Shown: one piece after another, positions 7,826-15,675 of the stretch
How positions within the stretch are numbered: position 1 is the stretch's first letter
Layout of the letters: each line of letters starts with the position of its first letter
Assembly (NCBI GenBank): GCA_044433065.1
Contig: JAWXUA010000029.1
Coordinates: 1 to 24,184, forward strand
Length of the DNA stretch: 24,184 bases
Direction: 5' to 3'
Source: Nitratidesulfovibrio sp044433065
GTDB lineage: Bacteria > Desulfobacterota > Desulfovibrionia > Desulfovibrionales > Desulfovibrionaceae
The notes under the pieces: model-generated
What the model saw: the letters and a program-made list of their open reading frames with translations, nothing else
What the model was told of the DNA's origin: nothing
The model's database searches: none
Made by a program: the position numbers and the translations under genes

Positions 7826-9766
7826 TTAGCGTGCGATCATGAGGATGCGGTAACAGCGGAGGCAACGCTCAGCTTCGGTCACAGCTTCAGCATCTGTGGA
7901 ACCGTTCTCAACTTCGCTAAAGTCTTGTAATCGCTTGTCAAGTTCAAGAGCATGTACAGGCATACGCGTAGCATTTTCATAAGGCAACGTAAGTTCATTA
8001 TCAGCGATGACAGGCATAAGCATGGGGCTGGGCATGAGCGCATCTTCCATGATTTCAAGTTCGCTAGCCTCAAGTATTGCGTCTGCATTAAGAGCTTGTA
8101 AATATTGAGCAATATGGTTGGCAGTACGCTTTCCTGCTGCAAGGGCTGCAATGAGTGTGCGTGGCCCAGTGACGCAGTCACCGCCCCCAAAAAGATAAGG
8201 GATAGAGCTAACTTGTCCTGTAAGTGTCTGTGCTTTCAAGGTTTTCCAATCTGTCACCATGTCGCTCATAGGCACTTCATGGTCAAGCCCAGCAAGCACT
8301 TCATCCACTGCAACTTTTTGGCCAATGGCGTGCATGACCACGTCGCAATGCAACGTAAATTTTTCACCCTCAATGGCTTCTGGGCGGCGACGTCCTGAGG
8401 CATCAGGAGCTCCAAGGCGCATTTTTTGGCACACAATACCAGTAACTTGGCCATGTTCAGACAAAAGTTTTTCAGGAGCCACAAGGAAATTAAAGGTTAC
8501 GCCTTCAAGCTTGGCTTCATGGATTTCCATGGGATCGGCAGGCATTTCGGCTTCGGTGCGACGGTACAGGATATGCACGTCTTGAAATCCTTGGCGGAGC
8601 GCAGTTCGTACGCAGTCCATGGCCACATTGCCACCACCAACAACGGCAAGACTTGTGCCATGAACGGACTGTTTACCCTGCGCAGCGTCATGTAAGTATT
8701 CAATACCACTTACATAATTTTTAATTACGCCGCCATTCACCTTATCCCCTTCGATGGGCATATTGGGTGCGTTGGGTGCGCCACTGCCGATGAAAATGGC
8801 TCCAAAGCCTTGGTCGCGCAGGTCTGCAATGGTGCAATCTTTACCAACGTTGACGCCATAATGGATGGTGCCACCAAGCTTTTGCACACGCTCAACTTCG
8901 TGCGCCAAAACGTCCACAGGCAAGCGATAATCTGGAATACCATATTTCGCCATGCCGCCACCGCATACTTCTTTTTCAAAAATGGTGACGGAAACACCTT
9001 GTAACAATAAATAATAGGCGCACGAAAGGCCAGCTGGACCAGCTCCGATAATGGCTACTTTATGCTGTGAATTGCGATGCTTATGGCTATTTTCTTGGCT
9101 ATCAATCGCAGGAAACGCAGAGATTTTTTCCTCTTTCAAGGCTTTATTGTCAGCCAGAAAACGCTTCAAGTGACGGATGGCAATGGGTGCGCCATTATGA
9201 CCACGGGTACAGACCGCTTCGCATGGATGTTCGCAAACACGACCGATGGTAGACGGCATAGGGCAGCGATCCATGACACAGTCAAAGCCTTCATTAAATT
9301 GGCGGAGACGAATTTTTTCTATATAATCAGGTATGTTAACATGGGCTGGGCATGCGCTGATACATGGCGCAGTCACAAGGCTTGTGTAGTCGCCCTGATT
9401 TGTTTCATGCGCGACCATACAATGCGGTGCTTGTTCAATGACATCGAGTAGGGCGCGCGTGGTGGTTTTACCAATATCACACCGTGCACTCATCATGATG
9501 GTGCGTGCCATGGTGGACAAGTATGTTGTATCATCGGGCTGAGATATCCCTTTACACATACCTTGCAAGCGTTCTGCAATGAGATGTAAGCCAGATCGAC
9601 ACGGCACACATTGTCCGCATGACTCTTGGGATGCACGCTCTGCATAGGCTCGTAACATATCAAGCACGTCTATGGACTCATCAAAAATCGTAAGGCCAGA
9701 CCAAGACATAACAGCCTTAGCCTGACCACGGTATGGCGCACCTCGCCAAGTATCTAACAATGCCAT
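7826..9766 (-). CDS. NuoF Fe-S tail fused to GltD-like NAD(P)H flavoprotein, formate dehydrogenase partner
   Basis: This 646-residue protein probably moves electrons between the FDH catalytic subunit and NAD(P)(H). Residues 45-110 match only the C-terminal 4Fe-4S domain of NuoF/HydB (SCGQCVPCRSG, Cys50/53/56 and Cys96). The FMN/NADH-binding domain is absent, and no remnant lies upstream. From about residue 130 comes a complete glutamate-synthase small-subunit module. It has a 4Fe-4S-binding N-domain (APCISACPAHVNIPDYI, CEHPCEAVC), an FAD Rossmann motif (GAGPAGLSCA, 241-250), a second nucleotide motif (AVVGGGNVAMD, 374-384), and YLFGGGDCVTGP closing the FAD site. A C-terminal RCLRC follows. 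It lies 19 bases upstream of fdhA in the same operon. The ribosome site is poor (ACGGGG), so the exact start is less certain than the function. Confidence 0.88.
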   Translation of the reverse strand: MALLDTWRGAPYRGQAKAVMSWSGLTIFDESIDVLDMLRAYAERASQESCGQCVPCRSGLHLIAERLQGMCKGISQPDDTTYLSTMARTIMMSARCDIGKTTTRALLDVIEQAPHCMVAHETNQGDYTSLVTAPCISACPAHVNIPDYIEKIRLRQFNEGFDCVMDRCPMPSTIGRVCEHPCEAVCTRGHNGAPIAIRHLKRFLADNKALKEEKISAFPAIDSQENSHKHRNSQHKVAIIGAGPAGLSCAYYLLLQGVSVTIFEKEVCGGGMAKYGIPDYRLPVDVLAHEVERVQKLGGTIHYGVNVGKDCTIADLRDQGFGAIFIGSGAPNAPNMPIEGDKVNGGVIKNYVSGIEYLHDAAQGKQSVHGTSLAVVGGGNVAMDCVRTALRQGFQDVHILYRRTEAEMPADPMEIHEAKLEGVTFNFLVAPEKLLSEHGQVTGIVCQKMRLGAPDASGRRRPEAIEGEKFTLHCDVVMHAIGQKVAVDEVLAGLDHEVPMSDMVTDWKTLKAQTLTGQVSSIPYLFGGGDCVTGPRTLIAALAAGKRTANHIAQYLQALNADAILEASELEIMEDALMPSPMLMPVIADNELTLPYENATRMPVHALELDKRLQDFSEVENGSTDAEAVTEAERCLRCYRILMIAR

Positions 9767-9825
9767 GTGAACCCCGTGCTTACTTTTATAGTATTCTATA
9801 ATGTAAGTACTTAGTATTATTGTGA

Positions 9826-9864
9826 TAAAAGTGCGTTCCCTAGTCAGTGACTAAGGAACGCACT
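9826..9864 (-). terminator. Terminator of fhs
   Basis: On the minus strand AGTGCGTTCCTTAGTC and GACTAGGGAACGCACT form a 16-bp stem with one G-T wobble and a three-base loop, followed by TTTTA. It begins right after the fhs stop, so fhs and the fdh operon, although adjacent and co-directional, appear to be separate transcripts. The remaining 9767-9825 is AT-rich and should hold the fdh promoter, but no clear -35/-10 pair stands out. Confidence 0.85.
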
Positions 9865-9871
9865 GAATTCT

Positions 9872-11551
9872 TTAGAAAATGCCTGTAATCACGCCATTAT
9901 CGTCAATGTCCATACGCTCGGCACTTGGTACCTTAGGCAAACCTGGCATGGTCATAATATCGCCAGTAAGTGCCACGATGAAACCAGCACCAGCGGACAG
10001 GCGTACATTTTTGATGGTGATACCAAAGCCACGAGGCGCACCACGAAGGCTTGCATCATCGCTAAAACTATATTGCGTCTTAGCCATGCAAATAGGCAAA
10101 TTGCCGTAGCCCAAAGATTTCAGGTGCGCGATTTGTTTAGCCGCTTGTGGCATGATGATGACACGATCGCCGCGGTAAATCTTTTTGACAATGTCCTCAA
10201 GCTTTTGCTCGATGCTGTCTTCAAGATTGTAGGCATAGTTCAGCTTTGGAGCTGGGCCTTCGGTGAGGCGAACTACTTCGCGTGCTAAGTCAATACCGCC
10301 TTGACCACCCTTTTCCCATACCTCAGACAAGGCCATATTTACGCCAAATTCTTGGCATTTTGCCATGAGCAAGGCGATTTCTGCATCGGTATCAGTTGGG
10401 AATTTATTAACAGCTACAACCAGCGGCAAACCAAAGACTGTGGTAATATTTTCAATATGTTGCACAAGGTTAGGCAAGCCTTGCTCAAGTGCTACGAGGT
10501 CTTCGGTGCCAAGCTGTGCTTTGTCAGCACCACCATGCATTTTCAAGGCGCGTACTGTGGCCACAAGCACCACAGCAGATGGCTGTAAATCTGCCATTCG
10601 ACACTTGATATCAAGGAACTTTTCTGCGCCAAGGTCCGCACCAAAACCAGCTTCTGTAATGGCATAATCAGCCACTTTCATGGCCATGCGCGTAGCTGTT
10701 ACAGAGTTACAACCATGTGCAATATTTGCAAAAGGTCCACCGTGAATAAAGGCTGGCGTGTGCTCCAACGTCTGCACAAGATTAGGCTTCAAAGCATCTT
10801 TGAGCAAGATAGCCATGGCACCATGGGCATTAATTTGGCCTGCGGTTACAGGGACATCGGCACTTGTATAGCCCACAACAATGCGTGCAAGGCGTTCTTT
10901 CAAGTCTTTGAGATCTGTGGCAAGGCACAGAATTGCCATGATTTCGGAGGCAACCGTAATGTCAAAGCCATCTTCGCGAGGCTTACCGTTGACTTTGCCG
11001 CCCATGCCGCACACCAAGTAGCGCAACTGTCGGTCGTTGATGTCTACAGCTCGCTTCCATGTGATGCGGCAAGGATCAAGACCAAGGGCGTTACCGTGGT
11101 GGATATGGTTGTCGAGCATAGCTGCGAGCAAGTTGTTGGCAGCGCCAATGGCATGGAAGTCGCCTGTGAAGTGTAAATTGATATCTTCCATGGGCACAAC
11201 TTGGGCATAGCCGCCGCCTGCCGCGCCACCTTTCATGCCGAAAACTGGGCCAAGGGATGGTTCACGCAAGGCCACAGCGACTTTTTTACCAATGGCTTGC
11301 AAGCCATCAGCAAGACCTACTGTGGTCGTGGTCTTGCCTTCACCAGCTGGGGTTGGGCTGATAGCTGAGACAAGTACCAATTTACCATTGGGCTTGTCGG
11401 CTAATTCTCGCATGAGATCTGTGTGGATTTTAGCCTTATATTTGCCATATTGTTCAATATATGCGTCATCAACACCAAGTTTTTTGCTGATTTCGCTGAT
11501 GGGGAGCATGGTAACTTCTTGGGCAATTTCGATATCAGTTTTATATGACAT
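9872..11551 (-). CDS. fhs: Formate-tetrahydrofolate ligase
   Basis: This enzyme joins formate to tetrahydrofolate using ATP, giving 10-formyl-THF for one-carbon metabolism. The 559 residues match the family length. The ATP site SPTPAGEGKTTTTVGL (residues 65-80) is intact. The family segments LREPSLGPVFGMKGGAAGGG, DFHAIGAANNLLAAMLDNHI, FIHGGPFANIAHGCNS and the GDIMTMPGLPKVPSA end are all present. GAGG lies eight bases before the ATG. It lies directly upstream of the formate dehydrogenase genes, from which a terminator separates it. The pairing suggests formate produced or released by FDH enters folate metabolism here, or the reverse in formate formation. This is a very secure assignment. Confidence 0.98.
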   Translation of the reverse strand: MSYKTDIEIAQEVTMLPISEISKKLGVDDAYIEQYGKYKAKIHTDLMRELADKPNGKLVLVSAISPTPAGEGKTTTTVGLADGLQAIGKKVAVALREPSLGPVFGMKGGAAGGGYAQVVPMEDINLHFTGDFHAIGAANNLLAAMLDNHIHHGNALGLDPCRITWKRAVDINDRQLRYLVCGMGGKVNGKPREDGFDITVASEIMAILCLATDLKDLKERLARIVVGYTSADVPVTAGQINAHGAMAILLKDALKPNLVQTLEHTPAFIHGGPFANIAHGCNSVTATRMAMKVADYAITEAGFGADLGAEKFLDIKCRMADLQPSAVVLVATVRALKMHGGADKAQLGTEDLVALEQGLPNLVQHIENITTVFGLPLVVAVNKFPTDTDAEIALLMAKCQEFGVNMALSEVWEKGGQGGIDLAREVVRLTEGPAPKLNYAYNLEDSIEQKLEDIVKKIYRGDRVIIMPQAAKQIAHLKSLGYGNLPICMAKTQYSFSDDASLRGAPRGFGITIKNVRLSAGAGFIVALTGDIMTMPGLPKVPSAERMDIDDNGVITGIF

Positions 11552-11874
11552 TACGATACCTCATGGAAATGTTGCAGTTGAAAAGATACTATGTGTGCAG
11601 GGATGGCCGCGCACGCGGTGCTATATTGTATATGCGTTTACAGTAGCGAGCACATAGCACAGAAAAGCTATCTTGTCATGCGTTTTTATTCACTTTTTAT
11701 CGTAAGAGCGACTACTGTACACGTATGCAGGCATTTTATTGTATGTATTATGGTGATTATCATGCGGACTATGAAGCGTTTTAGGATATATTTTTTTGTA
11801 AGAAAAGGCTAGATAAATCGTTTTGATCAAGTATCGGTTATGCGGTATTATTTAACGCTTTAAGGTTCATAACT
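11552..11874. other. Non-coding gap upstream of fhs
   Basis: I see no gene in these 323 AT-rich bases. They should hold the fhs promoter and leader. The only notable element is a GC-rich palindrome, CCGCG-CA-CGCGG (11607-11618), about 55 bases before the fhs ATG. A TACAAT on the minus strand (11630-11625) lies just upstream of it without a convincing -35. The palindrome could be an operator or a leader hairpin; nothing further supports either. Confidence 0.4.
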
Positions 11875-11915
11875 AAAAATGCCTCCACTGCTATGAACAG
11901 AGGAGGCATTTTTTT
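11875..11915. terminator. Bidirectional-looking terminator after the outer-membrane protein gene
   Basis: AAAAATGCCTCC (11875-11886) and GGAGGCATTTTTT (11902-11914) form a stem of 8 GC-rich pairs, extended by A-T pairs, with a 15-base loop. It lies 20 bases after the stop of the minus-strand gene at 11935 and has T-runs in both directions, but only the minus-strand gene needs it. Confidence 0.85.
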
Positions 11916-11934
11916 GTGCTAAAAAATATGTTAT

Positions 11935-12888
11935 TTAAAAGACTTTCATGAATTTAAATTCGAAGCAGCACTGCTCGCCAAGACCGCCATTAGGATTGAT
12001 ATCCTGATAGAGAGATGCTTGTACAGATGCGCCAAGAACAACTTTCCATGCTGGGATTTTATAGGTCACAGCTGGGCCGCCAAACCAAATATGCTTCGCA
12101 TTATCTTGGTTTGTACCATTGATTTCGGTCTCTTGATAGTAGTTGTACACCGTTTCAAGGCCGAGGCTCCATTGGTCATCAAGGGCATAGGCATAGCGTG
12201 CATGGGCGCGGAAATTGTCCGCCTGATCGCCATGACGATTTTGGCCGCCACCTTCACCAACCCAGATATAAATGAGGCCACCTTCAATAACTTGTCTATC
12301 ATTATCAAAGGAATAGGTAGCACCAACTTCACCATGCAGACCGAAAGCACCTGCACCAAGGCCATCGCTGCCAGTATCACCAGTTGGGATAACGAAGCCA
12401 AAACCAGCGGACAGGTTCAATGGTGCGCCATCTTTTTGGTTCATGAAAAGATTACGGAAAACAACGGAACTATCGCCTGCGCCTTGGCGAGTGCCAGAAG
12501 CATCTTTGGCATTATTCCAAATAAATGGCGTTACGGTACGCACGTCCCAATTATTGCCTAGGCCATAACGAAACTTCACTGCAGCTACGTTGCTTATAGT
12601 GCGTGCCTTGGTGCTTTGGGTCGAACCATTATGGTACCACGTGTCTTTATCAGAGTAGCTGTAGTTGATGGTGGCAGAAAAGACACCTTTAGCAGGAGCA
12701 GCACTAGCGGCAGGAGTTGACAAACTTGTGACTGCTGGGCCGACTGTAGGGCCATTTGGCTGCACAAGATTTGCAGTGGTCTGCTCATCGTTTGAGGTCT
12801 CGCCTGCAAAAGCTGAAGGAACAGCGCAAAGTCCGCTCGTCAGTATGCACGACAAAAGAATTGCATTGCGTACTATTTTTTTAGTCAT
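11935..12888 (-). CDS. Outer-membrane beta-barrel protein, transporter/MetA-pathway-like
   Basis: The 317-residue precursor has a clear signal peptide (basic start, hydrophobic core, cleavage after AFA at residue 28). A low-complexity linker rich in Pro, Ala, Ser and Thr (about 35-68) follows. The rest alternates polar and aromatic residues in short strands (for example FSATINYSYS, WDVRTVTPFIW, LNLSAGFGFVIPTG, WSLGLETVYNYY) and ends in a terminal Phe, as outer-membrane barrels do. The pattern resembles the barrel family annotated as 'transporter' or phenol-degradation MetA-pathway protein, for which no function is firmly known. GGAGAG precedes the ATG. A seven-pair inverted repeat lies in the leader. 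It is probably transcribed alone; the upstream cupin gene ends more than 100 bases away. Confidence 0.8.
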   Translation of the reverse strand: MTKKIVRNAILLSCILTSGLCAVPSAFAGETSNDEQTTANLVQPNGPTVGPAVTSLSTPAASAAPAKGVFSATINYSYSDKDTWYHNGSTQSTKARTISNVAAVKFRYGLGNNWDVRTVTPFIWNNAKDASGTRQGAGDSSVVFRNLFMNQKDGAPLNLSAGFGFVIPTGDTGSDGLGAGAFGLHGEVGATYSFDNDRQVIEGGLIYIWVGEGGGQNRHGDQADNFRAHARYAYALDDQWSLGLETVYNYYQETEINGTNQDNAKHIWFGGPAVTYKIPAWKVVLGASVQASLYQDINPNGGLGEQCCFEFKFMKVF

Positions 12889-12913
12889 ACTCTCTCCAAA
12901 CTTGTAAATAAGT

Positions 12914-12936
12914 ATAGGTATTGTGTTGGTACCTAT
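12914..12936. repeat. Inverted repeat in the leader of the outer-membrane protein gene
   Basis: ATAGGTA (12914-12920) and TACCTAT (12930-12936) are perfect inverse copies nine bases apart, 25-50 bases before the start codon. It may be an operator or an mRNA hairpin. A TATACT hexamer overlaps its gene-proximal side on the minus strand. There is no evidence beyond symmetry. Confidence 0.35.
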
Positions 12937-13007
12937 CGAGAGGGTGCGTGTATCATGTTTGTAATCTAGTTGTCACGCATAAAAACGCGTTTTTGAGGCA
13001 TATAATT

Positions 13008-13400
13008 TTATTCACAACTGCCGCAGTCATTGTGAGCGCATAATTCTGTGTCTTGGTGTGAATAAGGAGGACTACAGCAACAAAGTATTTTCAGTGTGAC
13101 ATCGTGTGCCTTTACTGCATGAGAAGTTCCTGCGCTAATGTGAACTGTATCACCTTTTTGGATATAGAATTCATTTTTACCTAATATCATGGTGCCATAG
13201 CCTTCTATTACATGATATAATTCTTCTGATTTATGGTGTACATGTAAAAAAGTATGACTACATGCTGGTATTTCTGCTTCTGCAAGTGATTGTTCTATGT
13301 TATTATGATGTTGTGGGTGCATCAGTTCTCGAATAAGAGAGCCATCACGCGTAATATATGGCTTTATATCATCATAGTGTGTTGTGGAAATAGATTTCAT
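13008..13400 (-). CDS. Small cupin with Cys-rich tail
   Basis: This 130-residue single-domain cupin has the first motif as FLHVHHKSEELYHVIEG (His53, His55, Glu59/60, His63 as possible metal ligands) and the second as GDTVHISAGTSHAVKA (His94). The last 25 residues hold six cysteines (107, 108, 109, 121, 126, 129) plus several His, which is unusual for a cupin and could bind a further metal. AAGGA lies six bases before the ATG. The gene is divergent from lplA across about 200 bases. Small cupins can be isomerases, dioxygenases or sensors, so the substrate is unknown. No export signal is present. Confidence 0.82.
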   Translation of the reverse strand: MKSISTTHYDDIKPYITRDGSLIRELMHPQHHNNIEQSLAEAEIPACSHTFLHVHHKSEELYHVIEGYGTMILGKNEFYIQKGDTVHISAGTSHAVKAHDVTLKILCCCSPPYSHQDTELCAHNDCGSCE

Positions 13401-13604
13401 AATTATCCTTTTTCACTGTTATTGACCAAAGTATTGATATGCATACATAGTGCATTTGTACATAAAACAAAAGTCTTTTTTGTTTTGTCGTATTTGGTTG
13501 GGGCAAACAATTTATCTTGACCAAAGCGAGAGACTTTTCATATCGTTTCGTAATGAGTTGGCATACAGTGAAATTTTTATCTTCTACTATTATAAGAGGT
13601 TAGC

Positions 13605-14615
13605 ATGCAAGATACAGCAAAAAATCGCAATGCTATGTTGATTAGTTCCACGGATCCAACATTCAATCTGGCATTGGAAGAGTCCCTTTTTCAGAAGCTG
13701 AACCCCAATAGCCAAGGGATTTTCTTATTATGGCAAAATGCACCCTCTGTCATTGTTGGGCGGCACCAAAATACTGCTGAAGAAGTAAGCACTGACTACG
13801 CTAAGGTCCATGACATCGCTGTTGTGCGGCGTATGACTGGAGGTGGAGCTGTGTATCATGATGCTGGTAACGTCAATTTTTCTTTTTTGGAGTGGCGTGA
13901 TACTGTAGGCTCCATTAATTTTCATGAATACTTACAGCCAATCCAAGCTGCGTTGGCAGAACTTGGTCTTGATGTGCAGTTTTCTAGCCGGAATGACCTT
14001 GAAGTTGAAGGAAAGAAAATATCTGGTTCAGCACAAGTGCGTAAGGCAAATAAAATTTTGCATCACGGTACATTGTTAATCAATGTCAATACAGAGGTTT
14101 TGTCGCAAGTACTCACTGGCTCACCAGAAAAATATCAGTCCAAAGGCATTGCTTCCATGCGTGCCCGTGTGGGCAATATGGCTGATTTTTGGCGGAAAGG
14201 AACTACTATGCAAGATTTGTATGCTGTGCTCATGCGACATTGTGCTCAGCAAGTCATTGCATTACCAAAAGAATTTGCTGAGTCTGCAGAAAAACTCGCC
14301 AATGAGAAATACCGTACTTGGGCATGGAATTATGGTCATGCGCCAGCATTCACGCATTCCTTTGCAAAACGCTTTGCTTGGGGAAAAGTTGAGTGTTGCC
14401 TTGATGTGCGCAAGGGCATCATTCAAAATTGTCAGCTTTTTGGTGATTTTTTCGCACAACAGGATGCTCAGGATTTGGAGACGTGTTTGCTTGGCTGTGA
14501 GCATCGTAAAGATGCTGTGGCAGAAAGGTTGTCTGCTCTTGACATGCGCGTGTATTTTGCCGGTTGCGAGACACCTGAAGTGGTGGGATTTTTCGTTGAA
14601 AATATGCCGGTTTAG
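13605..14615 (+). CDS. lplA: Lipoate-protein ligase A
   Basis: This enzyme activates free lipoate with ATP and attaches it to a lysine of lipoyl-domain proteins such as GcvH. The 336 residues fit the two-domain LplA. NLALEESLF, VGRHQNTAEE, the lipoate/adenylate loop RRMTGGGAVYHD (residues 75-86), and GKKISGSAQ with Lys138 as the likely catalytic lysine are all in order. The C-terminal accessory domain (about 250-336) is present. AGAGG lies six bases before the ATG at 13605. An inner ATG at 13635 is possible but has no better ribosome site. No lipoyl-protein gene is in the window, so its target (most likely the glycine cleavage H protein) must be elsewhere. Confidence 0.94.
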   Translation: MQDTAKNRNAMLISSTDPTFNLALEESLFQKLNPNSQGIFLLWQNAPSVIVGRHQNTAEEVSTDYAKVHDIAVVRRMTGGGAVYHDAGNVNFSFLEWRDTVGSINFHEYLQPIQAALAELGLDVQFSSRNDLEVEGKKISGSAQVRKANKILHHGTLLINVNTEVLSQVLTGSPEKYQSKGIASMRARVGNMADFWRKGTTMQDLYAVLMRHCAQQVIALPKEFAESAEKLANEKYRTWAWNYGHAPAFTHSFAKRFAWGKVECCLDVRKGIIQNCQLFGDFFAQQDAQDLETCLLGCEHRKDAVAERLSALDMRVYFAGCETPEVVGFFVENMPV

Positions 14616-14709
14616 GCTGGATTTTTTTATATTGGGGGAAATGGCTTAGGCATGAGGTTTTGATGGGTAGGTATTGAATATTTTGTTGTGCTATTATCAA
14701 AATAAATAT

Positions 14710-14748
14710 AACTATTGATTGTATATCTATACAATCAATAGTTTTTTT
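14710..14748 (+). terminator. Terminator of lplA
   Basis: AACTATTGATTGTATA (14710-14725) and its exact inverse complement (14728-14743) form a perfect but AT-rich stem of up to 16 bp. A run of T (14742-14748) follows, about 95 bases after the lplA stop. The two-base centre means the innermost pairs must open. Confidence 0.82.
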
Positions 14749-14760
14749 ATGGCCACCGCG

Positions 14761-14789
14761 TTGACACAAAAGTTTGTAGCGCGTAAATT
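14761..14789 (+). promoter_or_regulatory. Promoter of the activase/reductase pair
   Basis: A perfect TTGACA (14761-14766), a 17-base spacer and TAAATT (14784-14789) lie about 55 bases before the start of the activase gene and immediately after the lplA terminator. Confidence 0.6.
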
Positions 14790-14844
14790 TATATAAAATA
14801 TGCTTTCATGCACTGAAGTGCTTGTTGAATTAAAAGGAGCAGCC

Positions 14845-15624
14845 ATGCTTGTTGCTGGAATAGATATTGGCTCAGTGGCGGCCAAAGCTGTCATCTATGA
14901 TGTTGCAAAGAAAAAATCTGTGGGCTTTGCATTGCAGCCAAGTGGTTGGAATACCAAGGAAGCTGGCGAGCAAGTTTTGTCCGCTGCGTGCACAAAGGTT
15001 GGCATTGCACCAGACCAGTTGCAGTACATTGTTGGTACAGGCTATGGACGTATTGCCTTACCCATGGCCCATAAAGTGGTCACAGAAATCACCTGTCATG
15101 CCAAAGGCGCATCATACCTGTTCCCCAAAACAGGCGTGGTTTTGGATATTGGTGGCCAAGATAGCAAGGTCATCAGCATTGACGACAGCGGTTTGGTCCA
15201 AGATTTTCTCATGAATGATAAGTGCGCTGCTGGCACTGGTCGTTTCTTGCAAGTTTTATCTGGCATCCTTGGTATGGATTTGGTGCAACTTGGCGAGGCT
15301 GCTAAGCACGGTAAACCTGTGAGCATTTCGTCCATGTGCGCAGTTTTTGCAGAGACTGAAATCATAGGACTTTTGGCTCAAGGCACACCGCCAGAAGACA
15401 TTGCAACGGGCGTATTTCTTTCCATTGCTCGCCGCATGCGGAGCCTCGCCGGTCGCATCCCCATGCGTGGTGAGTGCACTTTCACGGGCGGTCTTGCCAC
15501 AAGTCCAGCCTTTGCACATCTGCTCGCTGAGGAACTTAATGTGGCGGTCAATGTGCCAGACGAGCCCCAATTAGTGGGCGCGCTTGGTGCATCGCTCATC
15601 GCTGCAAAAATGGTCCAAAAATAG
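14845..15624 (+). CDS. Acyl-CoA dehydratase-type activase (HgdC/YjiL family)
   Basis: This 259-residue ASKHA-fold ATPase, normally a homodimer, holds one 4Fe-4S cluster between subunits and uses ATP to drive a low-potential electron into its partner. The phosphate loop GIDIGSVAAKAV (residues 5-16), GTGYGRI, VVLDIGGQDSKVI and the cluster cysteines Cys127 (NDKCAAGTGRF) and Cys165 (SSMCAVFAETEI) are all present. I placed the start at 14845, where AAGGAG precedes the ATG by six bases and the conserved VAGIDIGS follows at once. An ATG at 14800 would add 15 unsupported residues. It is co-directional with the double-cubane reductase 51 bases downstream, its evident partner. Confidence 0.92.
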   Translation: MLVAGIDIGSVAAKAVIYDVAKKKSVGFALQPSGWNTKEAGEQVLSAACTKVGIAPDQLQYIVGTGYGRIALPMAHKVVTEITCHAKGASYLFPKTGVVLDIGGQDSKVISIDDSGLVQDFLMNDKCAAGTGRFLQVLSGILGMDLVQLGEAAKHGKPVSISSMCAVFAETEIIGLLAQGTPPEDIATGVFLSIARRMRSLAGRIPMRGECTFTGGLATSPAFAHLLAEELNVAVNVPDEPQLVGALGASLIAAKMVQK

Positions 15625-15675
15625 CCCAACTAGCCACAAAATTACATAACATATTTAATTGCAAGGAAAAATAGT

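Noticed and set aside
12981..12994. Perfect palindrome AAAAACGCGTTTTT after the cupin gene
   Set aside because: It has no loop, so it cannot be a normal terminator; a 14-base AT-rich palindrome can be chance.
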